DNA from: Sphingopyxis sp. LC81
Lineage (GTDB): Bacteria > Pseudomonadota > Alphaproteobacteria > Sphingomonadales > Sphingomonadaceae
Direction: 5' to 3'
Assembly (NCBI RefSeq): GCF_000756375.1
Contig: NZ_JNFD01000046.1
Coordinates: 46,302 to 110,301, forward strand
DNA length: 64,000 nt
Each line of letters starts with the position of its first letter. Within the stretch, counting starts at the first letter, position 1. The notes beneath the pieces are model-generated. The model worked only from the letters and a program-made list of their open reading frames with translations. It searched no databases and was not told the origin of the DNA. Made by a program: the position numbers and the translations under genes. Below are positions 25,918 through 34,686 of this stretch, piece by piece.

Positions 25918-26058
25918 CAGACTATGTCGAGATTCAGTTCGTGGTGGAGCGAGAATGGCTGGCTCCGAGAACCGGAGCGCAGCGTACTTTTGTACGTGAG
26001 CACCGGAAGCGCAGGAGACGGCCGTTCGCAGCCCGCCACGGGCTGAATATCGGCATAG
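25918..26058. repeat. 140-bp near-palindromic intergenic element
   Basis: The ends are inverted copies of about 30 nt (AGACTATG.CGA.ATTCAG..CGTGG), and the interior continues with weaker symmetry around CAGCGTAC-TTT-TGTACGTG. No ORF of interest is present. The element fills the gap between the threonine deaminase and thioesterase genes, both on the minus strand. It would fold as a long hairpin in DNA or RNA. It may be a mobile palindrome or structured RNA. Confidence 0.7.
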
Positions 26059-26059
26059 T

Positions 26060-27310
26060 CTATGCGAGTTCGACGGTGGTCACCATATAGCCCGCATCGC
26101 GGAGCGCCGCGACGAGGCTGTCGAGATGCTCGCGGTCGCGCGCTTCGCACTCGATGTCGGTGATCAATCCCTTGGCGGGCAGCGTCGTGAAGATGCGCTG
26201 GTGATAGATTTCGATGATGTTGACCTGCTTCTCGTCGAACAGCTTCATCACCTTGAACAAGGCGCCCGGCCGGTCCTGCAGCCGGATGCGCAGGCGCGCG
26301 ATACGGCCCGAACGCGCGAGGTCGCGCAGCAGCACGTTCGCGAGCAGGCGCGTGTCGATATTGCCCCCGGTCAGCACCAGCCCGACCTTGCGGCCGGCGA
26401 ATTCTTCGGGGTGCGCGAGCAGCGCCGCGAGCCCCGCCGCGCCCGCGCCCTCGACCACCGTCTTTTCGATCTGGAGCAGCAAGCTGACCGCGCGCTCGAG
26501 ATGGCGCTCGGCGACGAGCACGATATCGTCGTTGAGTTCGGCGACGAGCTTGCGCGTGTAGCTGCCCGGCTCCTTCACCGCGATACCTTCGGCGAGCGTA
26601 TCGCCCTCGCATGCCATGTCGACGCCATTGAGTTCGGCGTACATCGACGGATAGAGTTCGGCCTGCACCCCGATCAGGCGCATGTCATTCTTGATCCCGC
26701 GCGCCGCGGTGCCCATGCCCGCGAGCAGCCCGCCGCCGCCGATCGGCACGATCAGCGTGTCGAGTTCGGGCACATCCTCGAGCATTTCGAGCGCTACCGT
26801 GCCCTGCCCCGCCGCGACGTGCGGATGGTCGAAGGGATGGACGAAGGTCAACCCGCGCTCGACTTCCAGCTCGCGCGCATGCGCATAGGCGTCGTCGAAC
26901 TTCTCGCCATGCAAGACGATCGTCGCGCCGTGGCTCGCGGTTTGCGACACTTTCACCTGCGGTGTCGTGCTCGGCATCACGATGGTAACGGGAACGCCGA
27001 GCCGCTTGCCATGATAGGCGAGTCCCTGCGCATGATTGCCAGCCGACGCGGCGATCACACCGCGCGCGCGCGCTTCCTCGTCCATCAGCAACAGCGCGTT
27101 CAGCGCGCCGCGTTCCTTATACGCCGCGGTGAACTGCAGATTTTCGAACTTCAACCACACCTCGGCGCCGACCATTTCGGACAGCGTCTGCGAATGGAGC
27201 GTCGGGGTGCGGACCACCGCGCCGTTAATTCGCCCCGCCGCCGCGCGCACATCGTCCAATGTGATCGCCGGTAAATCGGCGGCGGAGGTCAGGGTGAGTT
27301 GATCTGTCAT
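26060..27310 (-). CDS. ilvA: Threonine ammonia-lyase (threonine deaminase)
   Basis: A 416-residue PLP enzyme that converts threonine to 2-oxobutanoate, feeding isoleucine synthesis or threonine catabolism. The PLP lysine is in AAYKERGALN (about residue 65); the phosphate-binding glycine loop is PIGGGGLLAG. A single C-terminal ACT domain begins near residue 335 (LRIRLQDRPGALFKVMKLFDEKQVNI). One ACT domain and this length match the form often called catabolic or short biosynthetic; allosteric ligand unknown. The ATG at 27310 has no clear ribosome site. It is divergent from the dehydrogenase gene at 27370. Confidence 0.93.
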   Translation of the reverse strand: MTDQLTLTSAADLPAITLDDVRAAAGRINGAVVRTPTLHSQTLSEMVGAEVWLKFENLQFTAAYKERGALNALLLMDEEARARGVIAASAGNHAQGLAYHGKRLGVPVTIVMPSTTPQVKVSQTASHGATIVLHGEKFDDAYAHARELEVERGLTFVHPFDHPHVAAGQGTVALEMLEDVPELDTLIVPIGGGGLLAGMGTAARGIKNDMRLIGVQAELYPSMYAELNGVDMACEGDTLAEGIAVKEPGSYTRKLVAELNDDIVLVAERHLERAVSLLLQIEKTVVEGAGAAGLAALLAHPEEFAGRKVGLVLTGGNIDTRLLANVLLRDLARSGRIARLRIRLQDRPGALFKVMKLFDEKQVNIIEIYHQRIFTTLPAKGLITDIECEARDREHLDSLVAALRDAGYMVTTVELA

Positions 27311-27369
27311 AACGGCAAGCGCACTAGCCTATCTGGCGCGCCGCGCAAACTATGCTTATGGACTTGGCC

Positions 27370-28248
27370 ATGAGCGAACAAAAATTGCGCATCAGCTTCA
27401 TCGGAACCGGCGTCATGGGCGGACCGATGGCAGGCCACCTCGTCAAGGCGGGCCACCACCTCACCGTTTACAACCGGACGCGCGCCAAGGCCGATGCCTG
27501 GGTCGCGCAGCACGGCGGCATCGCTGTGGCAACGCCGGCCGAAGCGGCACGCGACGCCGATGTCGTCCTCACCTGCGTCGGCAACGACGACGACCTCGCG
27601 CAAGTGACGCTCGGCCGCGACGGCGCGTTCAAGGCGATGCGCAAGGGCGCGCTGTTCGTCGATCACACCACCGTCTCCGCGCGCATCGCGCGGCAATTGT
27701 CGGTCGAAGCCGAAGGGCTCGGCCTCCTCTGCCTCGATGCCCCCGTCTCGGGCGGCGAGGCCGGCGCCCAAAACGGCACGCTTTCGATCATGTGCGGCGG
27801 CACCAAGGCCGCCTTCGACGCCGCCGCGCCGGTGATGGACGCCTATGCCGCGCGCATGGTGCATATCGGCGGCCCCGGCGCGGGGCAGACGACCAAGATG
27901 GTCAACCAGATCGCGATCGCCGGTGTCGTCCAGGGCCTCTCCGAAGCGCTCCGTTTCGCGCAGGCGTCGAAGCTCGACACCGACAAGGTTTTCGAGGCGG
28001 TATCGGGCGGCGCCGCCGCGAGCTGGCAGATGCTCAACCGCTGGGGGACGATGGCGAAGGACGAGTTCGACTTCGGTTTCGCGGTCGACTGGATGCGCAA
28101 GGACTTGGGCCTCGCGCTCGACGAAGCACGCGTCAACGGCGCGACCTTGCCGGTCGCCAGCCTCGTCGATCAATTCTACGCCGATGTGCAAAAGGCCGGC
28201 GGCGGGCGAAAGGACACCAGCTCGCTCGTGACGAGGATTCCGAAGTGA
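27370..28248 (+). CDS. NAD(P)-dependent beta-hydroxyacid dehydrogenase (3-hydroxyisobutyrate dehydrogenase-like)
   Basis: A 292-residue member of the 3-hydroxyisobutyrate/tartronate-semialdehyde dehydrogenase family. The N-terminal Rossmann loop is ISFIGTGVMGGPMAGHL, the substrate motif is DAPVSGGEAGAQNGTL (about residue 125), and catalytic Lys lies in GPGAGQTTKMVNQIAIAG (about 170). It oxidises a beta-hydroxyacid or reduces the semialdehyde. The start ATG at 27370 is preferred over upstream ATGs at 27352 and 27358 by match to the family start. Its stop overlaps the GTG of the amidohydrolase gene by 4 nt, so the two are translationally coupled in a catabolic gene run. Confidence 0.9.
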   Translation: MSEQKLRISFIGTGVMGGPMAGHLVKAGHHLTVYNRTRAKADAWVAQHGGIAVATPAEAARDADVVLTCVGNDDDLAQVTLGRDGAFKAMRKGALFVDHTTVSARIARQLSVEAEGLGLLCLDAPVSGGEAGAQNGTLSIMCGGTKAAFDAAAPVMDAYAARMVHIGGPGAGQTTKMVNQIAIAGVVQGLSEALRFAQASKLDTDKVFEAVSGGAAASWQMLNRWGTMAKDEFDFGFAVDWMRKDLGLALDEARVNGATLPVASLVDQFYADVQKAGGGRKDTSSLVTRIPK

Positions 28249-29909
28249 AACGCCTGATCGTCACCGCGCTGGCCCTCACCCTCGCCGCCCCCGCGCACGC
28301 CGACACACTCGTCGACAATGTCAACGGCATCACGCTCGACAAGGATGGCAAGCTCGTCCGCTTCACCGGGCTCGTCATCGATACGCAGGGCAAGGTGAAG
28401 CAGCTGCTCGACCGCAAGGACAAGCGCCCCGAACGCCCCGATTTCAAGGAAGACGGCAAGGGCCGCACGCTGATCCCCGGCCTGATCGACGCGCACGGCC
28501 ATGTCATAGGGCTCGGCTTCCAGCTCATGCTGCTCGACCTGTCGAACACCAACAGCCTTGCCGAGGCGCAGGCGGCGATCCGCAAATATGCCGCCGAAAA
28601 TCCCGAAATGCCGTGGATCATCGGGTCGGGGTGGAATCAGGAAAAATGGGGCCTCGGCCGTTTTCCGACCAGTGCCGACCTCGACGCCGCGGTGCCGAAC
28701 CGCCCTGTGTGGCTCGAACGCGTCGACGGCCACGCCGGCTGGGCCAACACGGCGGCGATGACCGCGGCGAAGATTACCCCCGCGAGCAAGTCACCCGAGG
28801 GCGGACGCATCGAAATGGAGGGCGGCAAGCCGAGCGGGGTCTTCGTCGACGCCGCGATGAGCCTGATCGAGAGCGCGAAACCCAAACCGCTCGCGCGCGA
28901 CCTCGACCGCGCGCTGTATCTCGCGCAGCAGAAACTGCTCGAACAGGGGATCACGACGATCGCCGACATGGGCACCAGTATCGCCGACTGGCAGGCGTAT
29001 CGGCGCGCCGGCGATAAGAAACAGCTTTCGGTGCGCATCCTCAGCTACGGCGCCGACATCGACAATATGGCAATCATCGCGGGCCCCGAACCGACGCCCT
29101 GGCTCTACGACGACCGGCTCCGCATGGTCGGGGTGAAGCTCCTGCTCGACGGCGCCTTGGGTTCGCGCGGCGCGTGGCTGAAGGCGCCGTACAGCGACGC
29201 GCCGGGGCAAAGGGGCCTGCCCCTCCTCACCCCCGCGCAGCTCCGCAACAAGATGGTGCGCGCGTCGATGGACAAGTTCCAGGTCGCGATCCACGCGATC
29301 GGCGACGCCGCCAATGCCGAGGCGCTCGATGCGATCACCGACCTCACCGCCGACCTGCCCGGCGAGCGCCGCTGGCGCATCGAACATGCGCAGATCATCG
29401 ACCCCGTCGACATTCCGCGCTTCGCGACGCTCAAGGTCATTGCCTCGACGCAGCCCGTCCACCAGACGAGCGACCGCGTGATGGCCGAAGCCCGCCTCGG
29501 CCCCGACCGGCTCAAGGGCGCCTATGCCTGGCGCAGCCTCGAAAACGCCGGCGTCCGTCTTGCCTTCGGCTCCGACGTGCCGGTCGAAAGCGCGAACCCC
29601 TTCCCCGGCATCGCCGCCGCGATTTCGCGCACCGACGCCAAAGGCGAACCCTTCGGCGGCTGGCGCCCCGAGGAGATCGTGACGCGCGAAACCGCGCTCG
29701 ACGGCTTCACGCGCACTGCGGCCTTCGCCGGGTTCGCCGAGGACCGTATCGGCACGCTGATGCCCGGGATGCGCGCCGACTTCCTGATCGTCGAGGCCGA
29801 TCCCATGCTCGCAAGCCCCGACGAAATCCGCCGCATGACCCCGCTCGAAACCTGGATCGGCGGCTATCGCTATTACAAGAAGAAGGAGGGCGCGACCGTT
29901 GGCCGCTGA
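28245..29909 (+). CDS. Secreted amidohydrolase, YtcJ-like (Amidohydro_3)
   Basis: A 554-residue metal-dependent hydrolase with a Sec signal peptide (MKRLIVTALALTLAAPAHA, cleavage near residue 19). The metal site is seen in LIDAHGHVIG (HxH), IHAIGD, RIEHAQIID and FGSDVPVE (final Asp). The family acts on amide or related bonds of diverse substrates, so the reaction is unknown. The GTG at 28245 overlaps the previous stop (GTGA) and has AGGA 7 nt upstream. It overlaps the following oxidase gene by 11 nt. Periplasmic hydrolase, Tat-exported oxidase and cytoplasmic dehydrogenase together suggest stepwise breakdown of an external compound. Confidence 0.9.
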   Translation: MKRLIVTALALTLAAPAHADTLVDNVNGITLDKDGKLVRFTGLVIDTQGKVKQLLDRKDKRPERPDFKEDGKGRTLIPGLIDAHGHVIGLGFQLMLLDLSNTNSLAEAQAAIRKYAAENPEMPWIIGSGWNQEKWGLGRFPTSADLDAAVPNRPVWLERVDGHAGWANTAAMTAAKITPASKSPEGGRIEMEGGKPSGVFVDAAMSLIESAKPKPLARDLDRALYLAQQKLLEQGITTIADMGTSIADWQAYRRAGDKKQLSVRILSYGADIDNMAIIAGPEPTPWLYDDRLRMVGVKLLLDGALGSRGAWLKAPYSDAPGQRGLPLLTPAQLRNKMVRASMDKFQVAIHAIGDAANAEALDAITDLTADLPGERRWRIEHAQIIDPVDIPRFATLKVIASTQPVHQTSDRVMAEARLGPDRLKGAYAWRSLENAGVRLAFGSDVPVESANPFPGIAAAISRTDAKGEPFGGWRPEEIVTRETALDGFTRTAAFAGFAEDRIGTLMPGMRADFLIVEADPMLASPDEIRRMTPLETWIGGYRYYKKKEGATVGR

Positions 29910-31167
29910 TGTGCCGACCCGTCGCGCGCTCCTGACCGGCCTCGCCGCGCTGCCGGTTGCCGCCGCAGCGGCTGCGGCCGAGCGCAAAGAACGCAAGCCC
30001 AAGAAGCGCAAACCCGCGAAACCCAGGGTCCAGCATGTCGACGTCGCGATCATCGGCGCGGGCGTGTTCGGCGCATGGACCGCATGGCATCTGCTCCGCG
30101 CGGGCAAGTCGGTGCGCCTCTTCGACGCCTATGGTGCGGGCAACGCGCGCGCCTCGTCGGGGGGTGAAAGCCGCGTCATCCGCATGGGGTACGGCGCCGA
30201 CACCATCTATTCGGAGATGGCACGCGATTCGCTCAAATATTGGAAAGACCTGTCCGACACCGCGAGCGCGCCGATCTTCCACAACACCGGCGTGCTGTGG
30301 TTCGCGCCGCAGGGTGACGCCTACACCGCGCAATCGCTCGCGTGGCTGCAGGCGAACCGCGTCGGCCACGAACATGGCGACGTCAGCTGGCTGCAGGACA
30401 AATATCGCCAAATCCAATTCTATCAGGGCGAGACCGGCATCCTCGAAACCGAAGCGGGCGCGCTGATCGCCGCGCGCGGGGTGCAGGAGGTGATCGCCGA
30501 CGCGCAGATCGAGGTCGAGCGCGTCGTCATGCCCGCACCGCTCTTTTCGAAGCGGATCAGGAAGCACACGCTTCCCGACGGCGGGACCGCCGACCATCTC
30601 GTCTATGCCGCGGGCCCGTGGATCGCCGAACTCTTCCCGCAGCAATTGGGCGGCAAGATCGTCGCGACGCGGCAGGAGGTCTATCATTTCGGCGCGCCGC
30701 AGGGCGACAGCCGCTTCGCCCCGCCCGAACTTCCGGTCTGGGCCGATTTCAACAATGGCCGCATCGTCTATGGCATCCCCGACCTCGAAGGAGCGGGGTT
30801 CAAGATCGCGATCGACGTCCATGGCCCGGCGATCGACCCCGACACGATGGAACGCCAGCTCTCACCGGCCGGAATAGCCGAGGCGCGCGCATATATGCAG
30901 CGCCGCTTTCCCGGACTCGCCAATGCCCCGCTGATCGGCGGGCGCGTCTGCCAATATGAGAATAGCTCGAACGGCGATTACCTCATCGACCGCTTCCCCG
31001 GGCAGGAGCGCGTCTGGCTCGTCGGCGGCGGCTCGGGCCACGGGTTCAAGAACGGCCCCGCGGTTGGCAAACGCGTCGCGGCGCACATCCTCGACAAGAA
31101 TCTCGCGGTCGAACCGCGCTTCAGCTTCGCGGCCAAGAGCACGGTGGCGGCGCGGACGGTCTTTTAA
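29899..31167 (+). CDS. Tat-exported FAD-dependent oxidoreductase (DAO/sarcosine-oxidase-like)
   Basis: A 422-residue flavoprotein of the D-amino-acid/sarcosine oxidase (DAO) superfamily. It carries a twin-arginine signal (TRRALLTGLAALPVAAAAAAA) and then a lysine-rich linker, so it is folded in the cytoplasm and exported to the periplasm. The FAD loop is VAIIGAGVFGAWTAWHLL (about residue 50); the C-terminus has WLVGGGSGHGFKNGPAVGK, typical of N-methyl amino acid oxidases. The start is TTG at 29899, placed 8 nt after AAGGAGGG and inside the amidohydrolase 3' end; this site is strong enough to outweigh the rare start codon. The amine substrate is unknown. Confidence 0.87.
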   Translation: MAADVPTRRALLTGLAALPVAAAAAAAERKERKPKKRKPAKPRVQHVDVAIIGAGVFGAWTAWHLLRAGKSVRLFDAYGAGNARASSGGESRVIRMGYGADTIYSEMARDSLKYWKDLSDTASAPIFHNTGVLWFAPQGDAYTAQSLAWLQANRVGHEHGDVSWLQDKYRQIQFYQGETGILETEAGALIAARGVQEVIADAQIEVERVVMPAPLFSKRIRKHTLPDGGTADHLVYAAGPWIAELFPQQLGGKIVATRQEVYHFGAPQGDSRFAPPELPVWADFNNGRIVYGIPDLEGAGFKIAIDVHGPAIDPDTMERQLSPAGIAEARAYMQRRFPGLANAPLIGGRVCQYENSSNGDYLIDRFPGQERVWLVGGGSGHGFKNGPAVGKRVAAHILDKNLAVEPRFSFAAKSTVAARTVF

Positions 31168-31174
31168 GGAGCCT

Positions 31175-31258
31175 GTGCCCCTGCGAAGGCAGGGGCCCAT
31201 CTCCGGTGCTGGAATTTTGCGCGGCGGCAGGTGATGGACCCCTGCCTTCACAGGGGTA
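31175..31258. repeat. Type A palindromic element
   Basis: GCCCCTGCGAAGGCAGGGGCC followed by CAT (31177-31200) is mirrored by GACCCCTGCCTTCACAGGGG near 31236-31256. It fills the gap between the FAD oxidase and the lactate-dehydrogenase-like gene and resembles the elements at 16024 and 17371. Confidence 0.7.
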
Positions 31259-31273
31259 TAACGGGGAAATTAG

Positions 31274-32422
31274 GTGCGCCTGACCGACTGCCACAATATC
31301 GACGATTTCCGTGCGCTCGCGAAGCGGCGCCTGCCGTGGCCGGTGTTCGACTATATCGACGGTGCCGCCGACGACGAGGTCACGCGCCGCCGCAACCGCG
31401 CCGCCTTCGACGATTGCGACCTCATCCCGCGCGTCCTCGCCGGGGTCGAAAGTGTCGACATGCGAACGACCTTGTTCGGGCGGGAGATCGCGATGCCGCT
31501 CTTCCTGTCACCGACCGCGCTCCAGCGCCTGTTCCACTGGCAGGGCGAGCGCGCCGTCCTCCGCGCCGCCGCGAACGCGGGCACTGTCGCGGGCATATCG
31601 AGCCTCGCGACGATCAGCCTCGCCGAAGCCGGCGCGCTGACGGGCGGCCCCAAGCTGTTCCAGCTCTACGTCCACCATGACGAAGGGCTCAACCAGGCGA
31701 TGCTCGACGCCGCGCGCGACGCGAAGTTCGATGCGGTCGCGCTCACCGTCGACACGATCGTCGGCGGCAACCGCGAACGCTGCCTGCGCTCGGGCTTCAC
31801 CTCGCCGCCGCGCTTCACCGCATCGAATATGCTGAGCTATGCCGCCAAGCCCGGCTGGGGCCTCGACTATGTCCTCCGCGAAAAATTCAGCCTGCCGAAC
31901 CTTGCGACGCATGTCTCCGAAGGGTCGAGCGTGCCCAAATCGGTCGCCGAATATTTCACCTCGATGCTCGACCAGAGCCTCGACTGGAAACGCGCCGAGG
32001 CGATCCGCAAGAAATGGGACGGCCCCTTCTGCCTCAAGGGCATCGTCGCCGTCGAGGATGCGAAGCGCGCCGCCGACATCGGCGCCACCGCGATCATGGT
32101 GTCGAACCATGGCGGGCGCCAGCTCGACGGCAGCATCGCGCCCTTCGACGCGCTCGCCGCCATCGTCGACGCGGTCGGCGACCGGGTCGAGGTGATCTGC
32201 GACGGCGGCATCACGCGCGGCACGCATGTGCTGAAGGCGCTGTCGGTCGGCGCGAAAGCCTGTTCGGGCGGCCGCCTCTATCTCTATGCGCTCGCCGCGG
32301 CGGGCGAGGATGGCGTCGCACGCGCGATCGCCTTGCTCCGCGCCGAAATGGAGCGCGGCATGAAATTGATGGGCGCCAGGACCCTCGCCGATCTCGGCCC
32401 CCACAACCTTCGCTGGCGGTAA
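31274..32422 (+). CDS. lldD: FMN-dependent alpha-hydroxy-acid dehydrogenase (L-lactate dehydrogenase-like)
   Basis: A 382-residue FMN flavoenzyme of the lactate dehydrogenase/glycolate oxidase/mandelate dehydrogenase family. It has the N-terminal YIDGAADDEVTRRRN segment, FLSPTALQRL, the catalytic His and Arg in MVSNHGGRQLDGS (about residues 275-287), and the FMN phosphate motif CDGGITRGTHVLKAL. It oxidises an L-2-hydroxyacid, probably lactate, at the inner membrane face and feeds electrons to the chain. The start is GTG at 31274 with GGGGA 7 nt upstream. Lactate is the commonest substrate, but mandelate or glycolate cannot be excluded. A terminator region follows. Confidence 0.88.
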   Translation: MRLTDCHNIDDFRALAKRRLPWPVFDYIDGAADDEVTRRRNRAAFDDCDLIPRVLAGVESVDMRTTLFGREIAMPLFLSPTALQRLFHWQGERAVLRAAANAGTVAGISSLATISLAEAGALTGGPKLFQLYVHHDEGLNQAMLDAARDAKFDAVALTVDTIVGGNRERCLRSGFTSPPRFTASNMLSYAAKPGWGLDYVLREKFSLPNLATHVSEGSSVPKSVAEYFTSMLDQSLDWKRAEAIRKKWDGPFCLKGIVAVEDAKRAADIGATAIMVSNHGGRQLDGSIAPFDALAAIVDAVGDRVEVICDGGITRGTHVLKALSVGAKACSGGRLYLYALAAAGEDGVARAIALLRAEMERGMKLMGARTLADLGPHNLRWR

Positions 32423-32440
32423 GCCCGGCGTTCGCGCACG

Positions 32441-32475
32441 AAAAAGGGGACGGCCTCCCCCGAAGCCGTCCCCTT
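32441..32475 (-). terminator. Rho-independent terminator of the porin gene
   Basis: An 11-bp stem (AAGGGGACGGC / GCCGTCCCCTT) with a 10-nt loop is followed by TTTTT when read on the minus strand. It lies 28 nt beyond the porin stop and also separates the convergent lldD-like gene. Confidence 0.8.
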
Positions 32476-32503
32476 AGCGCGTGGTCGCTGACCCGCTAGG
32501 CGA

Positions 32504-33259
32504 TCAGAAAGATGCGCCCAGCGTAAAGACCACGGTTGGATCGTAAAGCGTATCGAGCGCCTTGATGCCCGACTTTTTGACGTCGGTGTCGATATATTGC
32601 ACCGAGAAGGTCATCGGACCGGCCGCGAAGGACGCGCCGAGCGACCAGTCGATATATTTGCCGTCGGGCGACACGAGGCCGAGCGAACCGTCGTTATAAC
32701 CGACGCCCGCGGTCAGCGTGACCGGCGTGTCGGGAATGCCGAAGCCGGCACCGAGGTTCAGATAGATATTGTCTTCGTCGCCGAGCGAGTTCTGCTTCGG
32801 CGCATAAGCCACCATGCCGGTAACCGAGACGGGGCCGATGTCGTGCGACAGCTTGCCAATGCCTTCGAAATAGTCGGTCGGCGCGCCGCCGTCATGGCTG
32901 CCCGGATAGGTGTAGTAGGTCACGCCGATGTCGGCCGTCGTGCCCGAAGCGATTTCGGTCGCGAAGCCAGCGTAGAGGTCGAGTTCGAACTTGCCATAGG
33001 CATCGCTGTCGGGGAGCGAGGAGCCCCACACGCCCGCGTAGAGGCCGCTTTCATGGCTGAGCGTCAGCGTCGGCTGCACGGCGACCTTTTCGTTCGACAG
33101 CGAAATGCCGCGGAAGCGATAGTCCGAGGTGACCGCGATGCCGCCCGAAAGCGTGAACGGGCCGCTGGCCGCTTCTTCTTCTTCCTGCGCGAAGGCGGGC
33201 GTCGACAGGGCCGACGCGGCGAGCAGCATGCCGAAACACGCTTTGGTAAGAAACTTCAT
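32504..33259 (-). CDS. TorF-family outer-membrane beta-barrel protein
   Basis: A 251-residue protein with a Sec signal peptide (MKFLTKACFGMLLAASALSTPAFA, cleavage at about residue 24). The mature protein begins with an acidic QEEEEAA segment and then GPFTLSGGIAVTSDYRFRGISLS, the hallmark of the TorF/Gcw_chp putative porin family. Alternating polar and hydrophobic strands run to a terminal FTLGASF ending in Phe, the usual outer-membrane barrel signature. It is probably a small-solute channel. The ATG follows GGGGGATC. It is a single-gene unit with its own terminator. Confidence 0.9.
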   Translation of the reverse strand: MKFLTKACFGMLLAASALSTPAFAQEEEEAASGPFTLSGGIAVTSDYRFRGISLSNEKVAVQPTLTLSHESGLYAGVWGSSLPDSDAYGKFELDLYAGFATEIASGTTADIGVTYYTYPGSHDGGAPTDYFEGIGKLSHDIGPVSVTGMVAYAPKQNSLGDEDNIYLNLGAGFGIPDTPVTLTAGVGYNDGSLGLVSPDGKYIDWSLGASFAAGPMTFSVQYIDTDVKKSGIKALDTLYDPTVVFTLGASF

Positions 33260-33506
33260 GGGTGATCCCCCTAAATAAAAAACGGATCGTCCCAGCCTGC
33301 CGTTGCGTGTTCACGCCTCTTCGTACGGGCCTGTAACGACGAACGCGTGTGAAATTGCCGATTTTGCTGCGACGCACAAACGAAAATTGCGCAAAGCGAC
33401 GAATCGGCGTCAGACTGTGTCTTTCACGCAACAGCCGCTTGCGCTTTGCCAAGCCGCGGCCGGACAGCTAAAGAGCGGCACATATCCCCTCTATCGAGCA
33501 GCATCC

Positions 33507-34658
33507 ATGAGCGATCACAATCCCGGCCTGCGCCCCTGGCGCGACATTGCACGACGCGAGTGCCGCCAGATCATGGTCGGCAACGTCCCCGTCGGCGGCG
33601 GCGCGCCGATCAGCGTGCAGACGATGACGAACACGCTGACCAGCGATCCGGTGGCGACGATCGACCAGATCCGCCGCTGCGAGGAAGCCGGTGCCGACCT
33701 GATCCGCGTGTCGTGCCCCGACACCGAATCGACCGCCGCGCTCGGCAAGATCGTCCGCGCGGCGCGCATCCCGATCATCGCCGACATCCATTTCCATTAT
33801 AAGCGCGCATTGGAAGCCGCCGACGCCGGTGCCGCATGCCTGCGCATCAACCCCGGCAACATCGGCAGCAGCGAGCGCGTCGGCGAAGTCGTCCGCGCCG
33901 CAAAGGCGAACGGCTGCGCGATCCGCATCGGGGTCAACGCGGGGTCGCTCGAAAAGGACCTGCTCGAGAAATATGGCGAGCCGTGCCCCGAGGCGCTCGT
34001 CGAAAGCGCGCTCGACCATATCAAGCTGCTCCAGGATCACGACTTCCACGAATATAAGGTCGCGGTAAAGGCGAGCGACGTCTTCCTCGCGGTCGCCGCT
34101 TACGCGCAGCTCGCCGACGCGGTCGACTGTCCGCTCCACCTCGGCATCACCGAAGCCGGCGGGCTGATCGGCGGCACCGTCAAATCGGCGCTCGGCATCG
34201 GCAACCTCCTCTGGGCGGGCATTGGCGACACGATCCGCGTATCACTCTCGGCCGAACCCGAAGAGGAAGTGCGCGTCGGCTATGAAATCCTCAAGTCGCT
34301 CGGCCTCAGAACCCGCGGCGTCCGCGTCGTCTCGTGCCCCAGCTGCGCGCGGCAGGGCTTCGACGTCATCCGCACCGTGCAGGCACTCGAAGACGCGCTC
34401 AGCCACATCAAGACCCCGATGTCGCTCTCGGTCCTCGGCTGCGTCGTCAACGGTCCTGGCGAAGCGCGCGAAACCGACATCGGCATCACCGGCGGCGGCA
34501 ACGGCAAGCATATGGTCTTCCTGTCGGGCGTCACCGACCATCATGTCGAAGACGCCGACATGATCGACCATATCGTCAAGCTCGTCGAAGCGAAGGCGGC
34601 CGAAATCGACGCGGGCAGTTCGGTGAGCATGGACACGCTGCACGGCAAGGCGGCGTAA
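33507..34658 (+). CDS. ispG: (E)-4-hydroxy-3-methylbut-2-enyl-diphosphate synthase (IspG)
   Basis: A 383-residue [4Fe-4S] enzyme of the MEP isoprenoid pathway that converts 2-C-methyl-D-erythritol 2,4-cyclodiphosphate to HMBPP. The TIM barrel starts with [15 protein letters not shown]; cluster ligands appear in [10 protein letters not shown] (two Cys), in [11 protein letters not shown] (one Cys), and a Glu later, the bacterial three-cysteine pattern. ATG 33507 was chosen because it gives the family N-terminus; the longer frame upstream is non-coding. It is monocistronic, with a 247-nt gap shared with the divergent porin gene. It is expected to be essential. Confidence 0.96.
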   Translation: MSDHNPGLRPWRDIARRECRQIMVGNVPVGGGAPISVQTMTNTLTSDPVATIDQIRRCEEAGADLIRVSCPDTESTAALGKIVRAARIPIIADIHFHYKRALEAADAGAACLRINPGNIGSSERVGEVVRAAKANGCAIRIGVNAGSLEKDLLEKYGEPCPEALVESALDHIKLLQDHDFHEYKVAVKASDVFLAVAAYAQLADAVDCPLHLGITEAGGLIGGTVKSALGIGNLLWAGIGDTIRVSLSAEPEEEVRVGYEILKSLGLRTRGVRVVSCPSCARQGFDVIRTVQALEDALSHIKTPMSLSVLGCVVNGPGEARETDIGITGGGNGKHMVFLSGVTDHHVEDADMIDHIVKLVEAKAAEIDAGSSVSMDTLHGKAA

Positions 34659-34686
34659 CGCCCGCGAGCGACATGCCCGTGGCGGC

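Noticed and set aside
27792..28244. Long N-terminal extension of the amidohydrolase
   Set aside because: It lies out of frame over the dehydrogenase gene; the GTG at 28245 starts a proper signal peptide with a ribosome site.
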